The translations under genes were made by a program, and so were the position numbers. The notes under the pieces were generated by a model, which had not been told where the DNA came from, ran no database searches, and saw only the letters and a list, made by a program, of their open reading frames with translations. From the NCBI GenBank assembly GCA_022841375.1, contig JALHRQ010000019.1, positions 1-55,882 of the forward strand: 55,882 bases of DNA. Direction: 5' to 3'. Source of the stretch: Burkholderiales bacterium. GTDB taxonomy: Bacteria; Pseudomonadota; Gammaproteobacteria; Burkholderiales; SG8-41. The stretch's first letter is position 1. Each line of letters opens with the position of its first letter. Shown in pieces: positions 36,947-45,881 of this stretch.

Positions 36947-38011
36947 TCACAAAGCAATACCCAGAAGCTTTGCCGCCGTTTCGCTCAACATCGCACGTTT
37001 CTGGTCATCGGTAAAACCGCTGGCGTTGAGGATGTGGTTTACCGAATCCGCCTGCCACGGAATCGGATGGTCGGTACCGATCACCAGCTTGTCGTAACCG
37101 ACTTCCGCGGCCAGATGGCGCAGCGCTTCATCGGTGAACACCAGCGTGTCGTAGTACATGTCACGCATGTATTCGGTCGGTTTTTTCTTCAGCTTCACAC
37201 CGGTGTCCATTTCGGGCGCGACACGCAGGCTGTTATCCGAGCGCGGCGCATACGAAGGCAGGTAGCCGCCGCCATGGGCCGAGCAGATCTTCAGGCCGGG
37301 GAAACGGTCGAGCGTGCCGTCAAAAATCAGGTGCGACAGCGCAATCGTGGTGTCCAGCGGATTGCCGATGGTGTTCGACAGCCAGCCGTTGCCGCCGAAG
37401 CGCGGCTCCAGCTCCGGCGTGCTGCGCGGGTGGATGAAAATCAGCACGCCCAGTTCTTCCGCCTTTTTCCAGAACGGATGCAGGAAGGGATCGGAAAACT
37501 CCTTGCCCGGAATGCTGGTGCCAACGGCGGCGCCACGCAGGCCGAGTTTTTTCACCGCATGTTCCAGCTGCTGCGCGGCGAGTTCGGGGAACTGCAGCGC
37601 CACCGACGCAAACGCGACAAAACGATCCGGATAAGTACCGCACCATTCGGCGAGTTTTTCGTTCTGGATACGCACCACCTCGGCAGCGAGATCACGCTCT
37701 GCTTTGTACCAGAGCGGATTGATGCTCAGCGCCTCGATGTCGATGCCCTGCTCGTCCATCTCGGCGATGCGGCGCGAGCCGACGTCGCCGATGCCCGGTC
37801 CGCGCTGCTCTTCAACCGTCTGCCCCAGCAGCGCCAGCGCTTCGGCCACCACGCAGTGCGCATGCACGTCGATGGTCTTGACCCGTTTGCCACCGACCAT
37901 GACCTGCCTGCGGCGCCCTCCCGCGGGCTGTGCAGCTGCAGCGTTGGTCATGTTGCAGCCCGTGAAGATCAATCCATCGTCGCAGCAGCGCTGCGTGTCG
38001 CGTGTGTTCAT
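36947..38011 (-). CDS. amidohydrolase family protein (ACMSD-like)
   Basis: 354-aa TIM-barrel metal hydrolase or decarboxylase of the amidohydrolase-2 type. Start ATG 38011, preceded by GGGGGAG; an ATG 96 nt upstream lacks a ribosome site. The metal motif HxH is TIDVHAHCVVAEA, followed by barrel signatures LIFIHPRSTPEL, KICSAHGGGYLPSY and the terminal VIGTDHPIPWQADSV. Best matches by pattern are aminocarboxymuconate-semialdehyde decarboxylase and gamma-resorcylate decarboxylase. The first 50 residues before the barrel are poorly conserved. Monocistronic or followed by the REP doublet. Confidence 0.9.
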   Translation of the reverse strand: MNTRDTQRCCDDGLIFTGCNMTNAAAAQPAGGRRRQVMVGGKRVKTIDVHAHCVVAEALALLGQTVEEQRGPGIGDVGSRRIAEMDEQGIDIEALSINPLWYKAERDLAAEVVRIQNEKLAEWCGTYPDRFVAFASVALQFPELAAQQLEHAVKKLGLRGAAVGTSIPGKEFSDPFLHPFWKKAEELGVLIFIHPRSTPELEPRFGGNGWLSNTIGNPLDTTIALSHLIFDGTLDRFPGLKICSAHGGGYLPSYAPRSDNSLRVAPEMDTGVKLKKKPTEYMRDMYYDTLVFTDEALRHLAAEVGYDKLVIGTDHPIPWQADSVNHILNASGFTDDQKRAMLSETAAKLLGIAL

Positions 38012-38175
38012 GTACTCCCCCTTGTTATTGCAAAGAAACAGCGGCGGCATAACCGCTCTGGCCGCAGCCAGCAGCGGCGGCAACGCAGAATACCAGCGCC
38101 GCCGCATTCACACCATGACGGCAATGCCCTCGCACCCGCTAGCGGCCTTACAATCCATGGCAAAGGAGAACGCGC

Positions 38176-38853
38176 ATGGACCACGGCATCTGGGCAATCT
38201 GGTATGACATCGCCGCTGACAGCAAGGCGGAATACCTGAACTGGTTCCACAATGTCCATATCCCGGAGAAATTGTCACGTCCGGGATACCGCTGGGCGGC
38301 CCACTATCAGTTGGGTCACGGCGGACGCGGCGTCGGTTTTGTCGCGCTGTTCGGCGGCGACAGCACCCACACCTTCCTCAATCCCAGTCCCGGCCAGCTC
38401 GCCACGCGACAAAGTCCTGAAACAAAAAGATTCATCGGCATGCGGCTCAACGCCGCCGCCGGCATCTTCGCCGAGGAAATCCGCATCAACGGCGCGGATG
38501 CCGCGCAACGCAGCCCCGGCCTGACCACCGCAGCGGTGATCCAGATCGGCAACTTCAATGCGCCGTCACCGCAGGTCGAAGACGATCTCGGCGGCTGGTA
38601 TGCGCAGGAACGGTTTCCGCTATTGACTACACTGCCGGGTTGCGTCGGCACGCGCAAACTGCTGGCCAGTGTCGGTCTCTACAAACACGCGATCCTCTAC
38701 GAGTTCACCTCGCTCGCCGCGCGCGACAAACACTACGCGCCACTCGAAGCGCAGTCCCACGATCCCGCGTCCTGGATGGGCCGCGTAGTACCGCAACTGC
38801 TCCATGCCCCCTATTCGCCTGCGGTCGGGCAGCGCATCTGGCCTGTGGTCTGA
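38176..38853 (+). CDS. hypothetical protein, probable tandem dimeric alpha/beta-barrel (EthD-like) domains
   Basis: 225 aa, family not recognised with certainty. The first half begins GIWAIWYDIAADSKAEYLNWFHNVHIPEKLSRPGYRWAAHYQ, and the second half has GWYAQERFPLLTTLPGCVGTRKLL and YEFTSLAARDKHY. Both look like one ferredoxin-like repeat of a dimeric alpha/beta barrel (beta strand, helix with W...E..P, second strand). ATG 38176 has GGAG 9 nt upstream. It diverges from the amidohydrolase and is followed by an aldo/keto reductase. No catalytic residues could be assigned. Confidence 0.7.
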   Translation: MDHGIWAIWYDIAADSKAEYLNWFHNVHIPEKLSRPGYRWAAHYQLGHGGRGVGFVALFGGDSTHTFLNPSPGQLATRQSPETKRFIGMRLNAAAGIFAEEIRINGADAAQRSPGLTTAAVIQIGNFNAPSPQVEDDLGGWYAQERFPLLTTLPGCVGTRKLLASVGLYKHAILYEFTSLAARDKHYAPLEAQSHDPASWMGRVVPQLLHAPYSPAVGQRIWPVV

Positions 38854-38913
38854 CGCCATCTTTGAACATTGACGAGCGACGCACCGGCACAGAGCATCAG
38901 AAGATCATAAGCA

Positions 38914-38941
38914 CTTGTTTATATTGGATTATTTGTAATAC
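38914..38941 (+). promoter_or_regulatory. possible promoter of aldo/keto reductase 2
   Basis: TTGTTT (38915-38920) and TAATAC (38936-38941) with a 15-nt spacer in an AT-rich stretch, 13 nt before the ATG. Spacing is short, so low confidence. Confidence 0.35.
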
Positions 38942-38953
38942 ACTGCGGCACTT

Positions 38954-39916
38954 ATGGAATACACCACACTCGGCCGTACTGGTCTGAATGTCAGCGTGGC
39001 CGGGCTCGGCTGCGGCGGCAGCAGCAAGCTCGGCCTGGGTTCGGGACACAGCACTGATCACGCCATTGGCATCGTCCAGCGCGCACTGGATCTCGGCGTC
39101 AATTTCATCGACACCGCGCAGTACTACGGCACCGAACCGGTCGTTGGCGCCGCGATCCGCGGCCGTGCCCGCGACAAACTGGTGATCTCCACCAAACACA
39201 AAACCTCGCTGCTCAACGGCACCGTGTTTTCGGTGCCCGAAATCCTTGCCGGCCTCGACCGCTCGCTGCGTTCCCTGGACACCGATTACGTCGACGTGTT
39301 CTGCCTGCATACCGTGATGCCGCGCGAATACGACCGCGTGATCCAGGAAATCGTGCCGGTGCTGCTGCGCGAAAAGGAAAAAGGCAAATTCCGTTTTCTC
39401 GGCATCACCGAATTCGCCGGCCGCGATCCGCGCCATGAAATGCTCGCACGCGCACTGCAGGATGACTGCTGGGATGCGGTAATGGTCGCCTTTCACATGC
39501 TCAACCAGAATGCACGCCAGCATGTATTCCCCGCAGCGCGCGCCAAAAATGTCGGCACCCTGATCATGTTCGCGGTGCGCGCCATTTTCAGCGCGCCCGG
39601 CCGGTTGCAGGACGACATCCGCGAACTGGTGCGCGAAGGCCGCCTGCCGAAATGGCTGGCCGACAAAAAACAACCGCTGGATTTTCTGCTGGAAAATGCC
39701 GGCGCGCGCGACATCATCGAAGCCGCCTACCGCTATGCCCGCCACGAACCCGGCGCCCATGTCACGCTGTTCGGCACCGGCAATCCGGATCATGTCGAAC
39801 CGAATGTCCGTGCCATCCTGCAGCCGCCGCTGCGCGACAACGACCTGAAAAAACTCGCCGAGCTGTTCGGCAATCTGGTCGGCGTCGGGCTGGACGAAGT
39901 CAGTCCGCTGCGTTGA
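38954..39916 (+). CDS. aldo/keto reductase
   Basis: 320 aa. Opening MEYTTLGRTGLNVSVAGLGCGG is typical for the AKR branch related to L-glyceraldehyde and auxin-type reductases. Catalytic Asp and Tyr in NFIDTAQYYGTE, Lys in VISTKHK, His in DVFCLHTVMP. The C-terminal cofactor-binding region is VTLFGTGNPDHVEPNVRAI. Only about 25-30 nt separate it from the Bug gene that follows on the same strand (depending on the latter's start), so the pair is probably an operon, as at 11924-13816. The N-terminal region is well conserved and the start secure. Confidence 0.91.
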   Translation: MEYTTLGRTGLNVSVAGLGCGGSSKLGLGSGHSTDHAIGIVQRALDLGVNFIDTAQYYGTEPVVGAAIRGRARDKLVISTKHKTSLLNGTVFSVPEILAGLDRSLRSLDTDYVDVFCLHTVMPREYDRVIQEIVPVLLREKEKGKFRFLGITEFAGRDPRHEMLARALQDDCWDAVMVAFHMLNQNARQHVFPAARAKNVGTLIMFAVRAIFSAPGRLQDDIRELVREGRLPKWLADKKQPLDFLLENAGARDIIEAAYRYARHEPGAHVTLFGTGNPDHVEPNVRAILQPPLRDNDLKKLAELFGNLVGVGLDEVSPLR

Positions 39917-39986
39917 ACCATTTGCCGCACAGACTTGCGGCCGGATGACGGATAATCACTTGTCCAACTTTTTCATGAGCCCGCCG

Positions 39987-40955
39987 ATGAACCGCTTCGC
40001 CTGCACTCTCGCTGCCACCCTTCTCGCCATCACCGCCCACACCCACGCGGCAGACAACTATCCGTCAAAGCCGCTGCGCATGGTCATCACCTTCCCCGCC
40101 GGCGGCCCGTCCGACGTCGTGGTCCGGCTGATCTCCCAACGCCTTACCGATGAATGGGGCTACCCGGTGATCATCGATAACCGCGGCGGCGCGGGCGGCA
40201 TTGTCGGCACCGAAATCGTTGCCCGCGCAACACCCGACGCCTACACCTTCCTTGTCGGCACCGCCGGCGGCATGACCATCAATCCGGCCCTGCGCACGGA
40301 TCTGTCGTACAACCCGTTCCGCGATTTCACGCCGGTGGGCATGCTGGTGGTGAATCCGCAGATCCTGGTTGCCCATCCGGCGCTGGCTGCAAAAAACCTG
40401 AAGGAACTGGTGGCGCTGGCCAAACAAAAACCCGGCCAGCTCAACTTCGCTTCGGCCGGCACCGGCACCGCCACCCATCTCGGACTGGAACTGCTCAAGC
40501 TCACCGCAGGCATCGACGTCGTCCATGTACCTTTCAAAGGCGGCGGCCCCGCAACGACCGATCTGATTGCCGGCCACGTGCAACTGCTTTGGGTGAGCAT
40601 CCCGTCCGTATTGCCGCACGTGAAATCCGGCAAGCTGCGCGCGCTCGCGGTCAGCACGGCAAAACGTACGGCCTCCGCGCCGGAAGTACCGACCGTGGCC
40701 GAATCCGGTTATCCCGGCTTTGAATATTCAAACTGGAATGCGTTGTTCGCACCCGCCGGCACACCGCAGCCGCACGTGCGCAAGATCAACGCTCAGGTGG
40801 TTGCTGCGCTGAAAGATCCGGTCGTTGCGCAACGCTTGATGTCGCAAGGCGCCGATCCCGCGCCGGGAACGCCCGAAGAGCTCGGCAAATATATGCGCAA
40901 CGACCACGAACGCTGGAAAAAAGTCATCGCCAGCGCCGGTATCAAGCCGCAATAA
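39987..40955 (+). CDS. Bug/TctC binding protein (8)
   Basis: 322 aa from ATG 39987 (MNRFACTLAATLLAITAHTHA, a clear signal peptide). In-frame ATGs at 39975 and 39945 are alternatives, and none has a good ribosome site; the gene may depend on coupling with the aldo/keto reductase upstream. Pocket motif RMVITFPAGGPSDVVVR, then IDNRGGAGGIVGTEIVARATPDAYT, with Ala in place of the usual Gly before Tyr. Confidence 0.9.
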   Translation: MNRFACTLAATLLAITAHTHAADNYPSKPLRMVITFPAGGPSDVVVRLISQRLTDEWGYPVIIDNRGGAGGIVGTEIVARATPDAYTFLVGTAGGMTINPALRTDLSYNPFRDFTPVGMLVVNPQILVAHPALAAKNLKELVALAKQKPGQLNFASAGTGTATHLGLELLKLTAGIDVVHVPFKGGGPATTDLIAGHVQLLWVSIPSVLPHVKSGKLRALAVSTAKRTASAPEVPTVAESGYPGFEYSNWNALFAPAGTPQPHVRKINAQVVAALKDPVVAQRLMSQGADPAPGTPEELGKYMRNDHERWKKVIASAGIKPQ

Positions 40956-40970
40956 GCGGCGGCGACACCA

Positions 40971-41186
40971 TCAACTGATTCTGAACGAAGGGTTGGTGTT
41001 CACGCCCGATCCGGGCTGCGACGGGGTCTGCGCGGCGGGTGGCAGATCAATGCGAGCAATGACCTTGTTGTTATTGGCCGCCCAAAAGCGGGCCGTATCT
41101 TCGGTCATGGGTGAGCGGACCAGGCGCCAGCGGATGCGCCCGAACTTGTCCTTCTCCTGCACGCGCCACTTGTAGAGGGTTTCCAT
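40971..41186 (-). CDS. small hypothetical protein
   Basis: 71 aa, METLYKWRVQEKDKFGRIRWRLVRS at the N-terminus, rich in Arg, Trp and Lys, with a Pro/Ser-rich tail. GGGAGG lies 4 nt before the ATG, and the reading frame shows normal codon bias. The N-terminal half reads like a conserved small Burkholderiales protein of unknown function. No membrane segment, signal peptide or domain was recognised. Confidence 0.6.
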   Translation of the reverse strand: METLYKWRVQEKDKFGRIRWRLVRSPMTEDTARFWAANNNKVIARIDLPPAAQTPSQPGSGVNTNPSFRIS

Positions 41187-41318
41187 GAAGCCTCCCGGTT
41201 GGAGCCGGGCGTTTTACGCCCGGAGCTGGGCATCTTAGCGCCGTACGCGGCGTACCGCCAAGCCTGCCCCCTCCGCACAACCGCGGCCCCCCGGACAACG
41301 TCAGCCGCGCGCGCTTTT

Positions 41319-42080
41319 TTAACCGCGCGCGCTTTTCAGATAGGTCTTCGCACTGCTCGACAGCAGGCGCGGCAAATGGGTGTAGATATAGCGCACCCCC
41401 TTGTCGAGAACCTCGCGCACATGTTCCGTCGTGGCCGGCGTGCCGGGCGTACGGCCGGCGGCGAGCATTTTGCGGAAGCAGCTGTCGATCGCCTGCGCCA
41501 CCACCGGCGCCTTGGGATTGCCCGGATGGCCCATGGATTGCGACAGGTCCGACGGGCCGATGAAAAACACGTCGATGTCGTCGACCTTGAGCAGTTCGTC
41601 GATGTTGTGGACCGCGGCTTCGTCCTCGATCTGCACCGCGATCAGCGTCGAGTCATTGGCGGCCTTGACGTAATCGGCCAGCGTGCCGTGCGAGTCATAA
41701 ACCGCGGAACGCGTACCCGCCGCCAGCCCGCGCTTGCCCAGCGGGTGATACTTCACGGCAGCGACCGCATCGCGGGCGTCCTGCGCGGTGATCACGTGCG
41801 GGATCTGCACGCCCATCACGCCGCGGTCAAGCACCTGCAGGATGTGCTCCGCGCTGCGGCTGACCGGCCGCGCAATGGCGGTAATGCCGCTGGCCTCGGC
41901 CGCCATCGCCATCAGTTCAACGCTTTCGATGGTCAGCGTGCCGTGTTCGCAGTCGAGCAGCACCCAGTCAAAACCTGCGGCAGCGACCATTTCCACGATC
42001 TGCGGCGACGGAATCATCACCGAAACCCCGAACACCGGCTCGCCGGCGCGCAACTTTTCCTTCATTTTGTTTCGCTTCAT
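41319..42080 (-). CDS. HpcH/HpaI aldolase/citrate lyase family protein
   Basis: Class II, divalent-metal-dependent aldolase with a TIM-barrel fold that cleaves 4-hydroxy-2-oxo acids to pyruvate plus an aldehyde. 253 aa. Motifs include GFDWVLLDCEHGTL, ITAIARPVSR, VMGVQIPHV, the metal ligand Glu in IAVQIEDEAAV and Asp in DVFFIGPSDLSQSMG. Start ATG 42080 (MKRNKMKEKLRAG); MKEKL at 42065 is possible. Its stop lies inside an 18-nt tandem duplication (41305-41340). It is downstream of the NAD-binding dehydrogenase and GntR genes on the same strand, so it could belong to the same catabolic unit. Confidence 0.9.
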   Translation of the reverse strand: MKRNKMKEKLRAGEPVFGVSVMIPSPQIVEMVAAAGFDWVLLDCEHGTLTIESVELMAMAAEASGITAIARPVSRSAEHILQVLDRGVMGVQIPHVITAQDARDAVAAVKYHPLGKRGLAAGTRSAVYDSHGTLADYVKAANDSTLIAVQIEDEAAVHNIDELLKVDDIDVFFIGPSDLSQSMGHPGNPKAPVVAQAIDSCFRKMLAAGRTPGTPATTEHVREVLDKGVRYIYTHLPRLLSSSAKTYLKSARG

Positions 42081-42165
42081 CCTGCCATCCTTTGATTAAA
42101 AGACTAAGGGAAAAACCAAGGGTGAAACCAGGGCCTGACCATTACCGTCCACCGCATCGCACTGG

Positions 42166-43059
42166 TTATTTTGATGGTGCCGGCAAGCGCTCGTTGAAGA
42201 ATCGCACCACTTCATCCATGTCCGTCGGGGTGCTGCTGAATTTGCCCTGCAGTCCCAGCGTCCCCGAGCGCCGGAAAAAAGCCACGGTGGCGTCGGTCAT
42301 CACCGGCTCGATGCCAAGCCCGCGCAGCACATCCGCCACCTGCTCCATCTCGTGGCGCCGGCGCGCATGCGCCGTGGCATGGCTGCGCACCCAGTTGGAG
42401 GCTGTTTTCTCGAAGGGATGGTTGGCCATCAGTTCAGTGACTTCCCGCCACAGGTCACCGCGGATTCCGGCACGCTCACCTGCAGCCAGAAACTCGATCA
42501 GCAGCGCTTCCAGTCCCTTGGAAAAAACGCTGCGCAGCATCTTGAACATGGAGGCCCTGCCGATGTCCTCGCTGTAAAAGCGCACATTGAGCCCCAGCTT
42601 GCCGGCGAGGTCGCCCTCCGCCCGCCTGCCGTGCGGACCGCCGAGCAGGATTTCGGTTTTGGCGCCGGTAACCCCTACCGCGCCGAGCACGGCGCCTTCA
42701 ACAAAGGCCGCGCCCGAGGGCGTGATGATGCCTTCGATTTCAAGCTTGAGCCCGGGTTCGGTGGCATTGAGATCGACATAGGTCTGCCCTGCGACCAGAT
42801 GCGGCACGCAGCGGCGCGCCGCCTCGCAGGCGACGCTGGTGGTGACAGTAGACAGGATGTAATCAGCGCCACGCAGCGCATCGGCGAGGGCGCAGAATTC
42901 GACCCTGGTTCCGGCACTGCGTTCCTGCAGGCGGTGAATGCCGCCCTCCTGCTCGAACAGGACGTCATAGGCAGCCACTGCAACGCCACGCGCAGCGAGT
43001 GCGGCGCTGAAAGCCGACGCCACTTCGCCGTAACCGATGAATGCGACCCGCATGTTCAT
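42166..43059 (-). CDS. 6-phosphogluconate dehydrogenase-like NAD(P)-binding protein with DUF1932 C-terminus
   Basis: 297-aa beta-hydroxyacid dehydrogenase-type protein. The Rossmann motif is MRVAFIGYGEVASAFSAAL. The substrate-binding signature is DLNATEPGLK ... GAAFVEGAVLGAVG, and the C-terminal helical domain SMFKMLRSVFSKGLEALLIEFLAAGERAG is DUF1932. The usual catalytic Lys of the family is expected in this helix (SKGLEAL). Start ATG 43059 shares four bases (ATGA) with the stop of the GntR gene, so the two are co-transcribed and the regulator probably controls it. Confidence 0.9.
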   Translation of the reverse strand: MNMRVAFIGYGEVASAFSAALAARGVAVAAYDVLFEQEGGIHRLQERSAGTRVEFCALADALRGADYILSTVTTSVACEAARRCVPHLVAGQTYVDLNATEPGLKLEIEGIITPSGAAFVEGAVLGAVGVTGAKTEILLGGPHGRRAEGDLAGKLGLNVRFYSEDIGRASMFKMLRSVFSKGLEALLIEFLAAGERAGIRGDLWREVTELMANHPFEKTASNWVRSHATAHARRRHEMEQVADVLRGLGIEPVMTDATVAFFRRSGTLGLQGKFSSTPTDMDEVVRFFNERLPAPSK

Positions 43060-43778
43060 GCAACACCTCCACTGCGCCGCCGGCGCGGTTTGTCGGATGC
43101 CACAGTTTCACGCGCCTGCTGCATGCGCTCGCTGCTGGCCAGAATGTGATCGCGCATGGCCTTGCCTGCCGCATCGCCGTCACCGCGCCGGATCGACTTC
43201 AGGAAACTGCGATGCTCAGCGACCGATCTTTGCATCGCCCCCGGCTGGCCCAGCGAGTGGCGCCGATACAGCGCGAGTTCATTGAGCAGCCTGCGGTAGA
43301 TCTCGAGCAGCTTGCGGTTGCCCGTCATCTCGACCATGCGTTCGTGAAAAACGACATTAAGCTCGTGATAGGCAGTCGCATCGCCCGCCGCGCAGGCCGC
43401 CTCCATTTTTTCGACCATGCGCTGCAGCTCCGACAATTGGCCGGGCTTGATGCTGCGGGCCAGTTCCAGCCCGACGCCGGCGTCGATGCAGGCACGGGCC
43501 TGATAGATCTCGGCCACTTCGTCGATGGAGACTTCGCGCACGAATACGCCGTAGTTCTTCCGGCTCACCACCAGTCCGGCCTGTTCCAGGGTGCGCAGGC
43601 ACTCGCGCACGGGTGCCCGGCTGATGCCCAGTGTGCGGGCGATTTCCAGCTCGTTCAGCCGGTCCCCGGCCGCCAGCTCTCCCGAAAAAATCCGGCGCTC
43701 GATCTCCTGCCGCACCAGGCTCCCGAGGGGCTGGCTGCTCAGAAAACGGATTTTTTCCAGGGTGCTGAGATTGGACAT
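43056..43778 (-). CDS. GntR family transcriptional regulator (FadR subfamily, FCD domain)
   Basis: 240 aa. N-terminal winged helix with GDRLNELEIARTLGISRAPVRECLRTLEQAGLV (positions about 38-72), then VSRKNYGVFVREV. The C-terminal all-helical FCD domain has HELNVVFHERMVEMTGN and SVAEHRSFLKSIRRGD, supplying Asp/His metal or ligand contacts. Ligands of this subfamily are usually carboxylates. It heads the operon with the DUF1932-type dehydrogenase and is divergent from Bug gene 9. The intergenic region contains a perfect palindrome just upstream of its ATG, so autoregulation and control of the Bug gene are likely. Confidence 0.93.
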   Translation of the reverse strand: MSNLSTLEKIRFLSSQPLGSLVRQEIERRIFSGELAAGDRLNELEIARTLGISRAPVRECLRTLEQAGLVVSRKNYGVFVREVSIDEVAEIYQARACIDAGVGLELARSIKPGQLSELQRMVEKMEAACAAGDATAYHELNVVFHERMVEMTGNRKLLEIYRRLLNELALYRRHSLGQPGAMQRSVAEHRSFLKSIRRGDGDAAGKAMRDHILASSERMQQARETVASDKPRRRRSGGVA

Positions 43779-43791
43779 ATGCTGGACATAT

Positions 43792-43805
43792 TATTGTCGA
43801 CAATA
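43792..43805. promoter_or_regulatory. probable GntR operator, palindrome TATTGTCGACAATA
   Basis: Perfect 14-bp palindrome 13 nt upstream of the GntR start codon, in the GntR/Bug intergenic region. TTGT(N)ACAA-type half sites are usual for FCD regulators. Flanked by two direct repeats TGGACATAT (43772-43780, 43783-43791). Confidence 0.7.
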
Positions 43806-43934
43806 TACGATTATTTGCACATCGGGTAAAGGCAGCCCGTCCGATTTCAGTCACCGTTCTGCAACAACCAAGCGTGATACTCCCGGACCTTCGAATACCG
43901 CTGGCCGGCGAAACACACCAAAGGAGAGAAGAAC

Positions 43935-44909
43935 ATGATGATGAAGACCCCTGCCTGGATGGCCGGATTGCTGATGATGGCTTGTGCCCTTGTCGCAAAC
44001 GCGCAGCAGAACTACCCCAGCAAACCGATCCGCCTGATCGTGGCATTTGCACCCGGCGGCAACACCGATACCGTCGGCCGCATCGTCGGCCAGAAACTCG
44101 GCGACAGCATCGGCACCCAGGTGATCGTCGACAACCGCGGCGGTGCGGGCGGGGTGCTCGGCACCGAAATCGCGGCGAACGCCAATCCTGACGGCTATAC
44201 CCTGACCATGGGCACCACCACCACCCATGCCATTGCCGTCGCGGCCTACTCCAAACTGCGCTACGACCCGATCAAGAGTTTTGTGCCCATCGCCCTCGTC
44301 GCCAGCGCGCCCTACCTGCTGGTGGTCAACTCCAAGGTGCCGGCGCGCAACCTCAAGGAATTCATCGCCTACGCCAAATCCCAGCCCGGGAAACTGAATT
44401 ACGGATCGGCGGGACAGGCCACCACCACCCATCTGGTGATGGCGACGCTGGCCGGCCGCGCCGGGATCGACATGACGCACATCCCCTTCAAGGGCAACGG
44501 CCCGGCAACGACCGCCGTGCTGTCCGGCGAAGTGCAGGTACTGTTCGGTGCCGTGCCTCCCCTGCTCGGACATGTCACCGCAAAGCGGGTCACCCCGCTG
44601 GTCATCAGCTCCGGCAAACGCTCGATCACGCTGCCGGAAATACCCACGGTCGCGGAATCCGGATTCCCGGGATTCGACATGGCGCTGTGGCTGGGATTTT
44701 TTGCACCGGCCGGCACTCCGCCAGCCGTGCTGAAAAAACTGGAAACAGCCCTGGTGCAGATCGGCCAGTCGGCCGAGATGAAAGATCTGATGACCAAGCA
44801 GGGCGTCGAACCCTACAGCATGGGATCGGTCGACCTCGCCAAACTGCTCAAGGCGGACATCCAGAACTACCAGTCGGTATTCAAGTCTGCGGGTATCGCG
44901 GTGCAGTAA
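43935..44909 (+). CDS. Bug/TctC binding protein (9)
   Basis: 324 aa, ATG 43935 (or the following ATG) with AAAGGAGAG upstream. Signal peptide through ALVANAQQ. Pocket motif RLIVAFAPGGNTDTVGR. Divergent from the GntR-dehydrogenase operon and likely co-regulated through the palindrome, so ligand, enzyme and effector may be one compound or a derivative (inference). Confidence 0.93.
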   Translation: MMMKTPAWMAGLLMMACALVANAQQNYPSKPIRLIVAFAPGGNTDTVGRIVGQKLGDSIGTQVIVDNRGGAGGVLGTEIAANANPDGYTLTMGTTTTHAIAVAAYSKLRYDPIKSFVPIALVASAPYLLVVNSKVPARNLKEFIAYAKSQPGKLNYGSAGQATTTHLVMATLAGRAGIDMTHIPFKGNGPATTAVLSGEVQVLFGAVPPLLGHVTAKRVTPLVISSGKRSITLPEIPTVAESGFPGFDMALWLGFFAPAGTPPAVLKKLETALVQIGQSAEMKDLMTKQGVEPYSMGSVDLAKLLKADIQNYQSVFKSAGIAVQ

Positions 44910-45109
44910 CAACACCGCCGCCCGCGGGAGCCCCTCCTGTGCGGCGCGCAGTACTGCAGGCCCCATCCGCTGCACTCGACGGTAAACATCCCCGAGTGCA
45001 GCGGCGCTGTTGAACAAGCGCATTGCTTCGTTCATCCGCCCGGAAGAACCGGCAGTTGCATCGCCCCCAGACTGCAGGCGGTTAGAATCCCCGCACTACA
45101 GGAGACCCC

Positions 45110-45727
45110 ATGAAACTCTACGGCACGCCCACCAGCCCCTTCGCGCGCAAGGCGCGCATCATGCTCGCGGAAAAAAACATTGCCCATGAATTCATCGTCG
45201 CGCGGCCGTCGCCGCCGGACTCCCCGGTGCCCCGCTTCAATCCGCTGGGCAAAATCCCCACGTTGGTGCGCGACGACGGCCGGGCCTTGTATGACTCCAG
45301 CGTCATCGTCGAATACCTCGATACCATCGGCAGCGGCCCGAAACTGATTCCCGAAGATTTCGAATCGCGCATCGAAGTGCGGCGCTGGGAGGCGCTGGGC
45401 GACGGCGTCACCGAAGCCACCATCAACATCAACCATGAATACCGCGAACCCGCCGACAAGCAGCGCGGGCCCGAATGGTTCAAGCGCCAGCAGCTCAAGA
45501 TCGACCGCGGTCTCGCCATCATGGAACAGGATCTGGGCGGCAACGAATACTGTTTCGGCAATCGCTTCACGCTGGCCGACCTGGCCAGCGGTTTTGCGCT
45601 GGATTACCTCGACAGCGCACTGCCCGATTACGAGTGGCGCAGCAAACACCCGGCACTGATGAAACTCTCATCGCGGCTGGCGACACGCCCCTCGTTCATC
45701 AGCACCGCGCATCCCGCAAAAACCTGA
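45110..45727 (+). CDS. glutathione S-transferase family protein
   Basis: 205 aa. N-terminal thioredoxin-like domain (1-78) with YGTPTSPFARKARIMLAEKN, the Ser of TSPFAR being the putative glutathione-activating residue, then NPLGKIPTLV and DSSVIVEYLD, the glutathione-binding segments. The C-terminal helical domain contains YCFGNRFTLADLASGFALDYLD, the conserved N-capping Asp motif. Start ATG 45110 has AGGAG. Substrate unknown; proteins of this type are often dehalogenases, isomerases or detoxifying enzymes in aromatic degradation. Confidence 0.93.
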   Translation: MKLYGTPTSPFARKARIMLAEKNIAHEFIVARPSPPDSPVPRFNPLGKIPTLVRDDGRALYDSSVIVEYLDTIGSGPKLIPEDFESRIEVRRWEALGDGVTEATININHEYREPADKQRGPEWFKRQQLKIDRGLAIMEQDLGGNEYCFGNRFTLADLASGFALDYLDSALPDYEWRSKHPALMKLSSRLATRPSFISTAHPAKT

Positions 45728-45881
45728 TACGCCGCAGTCAATTGTTTGTGCGCGTCCGCATCGCGCAACAGCGCGTGAAATCCGCAGCAGACGCCCGTAT
45801 CATGCAGGCCGGTCTGAACATTCGGTCTAACATCAAATAACGCGGCGGCCGAGTCCCGCCGCGCATTCTCTGGAGAATCCC

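Noticed and set aside
41305-41340. 18-nt tandem duplication CCGCGCGCGCTTTT at the end of the HpcH gene as a regulatory repeat.
   Set aside because: Only two imperfect copies, overlapping the stop codon; probably replication slippage.
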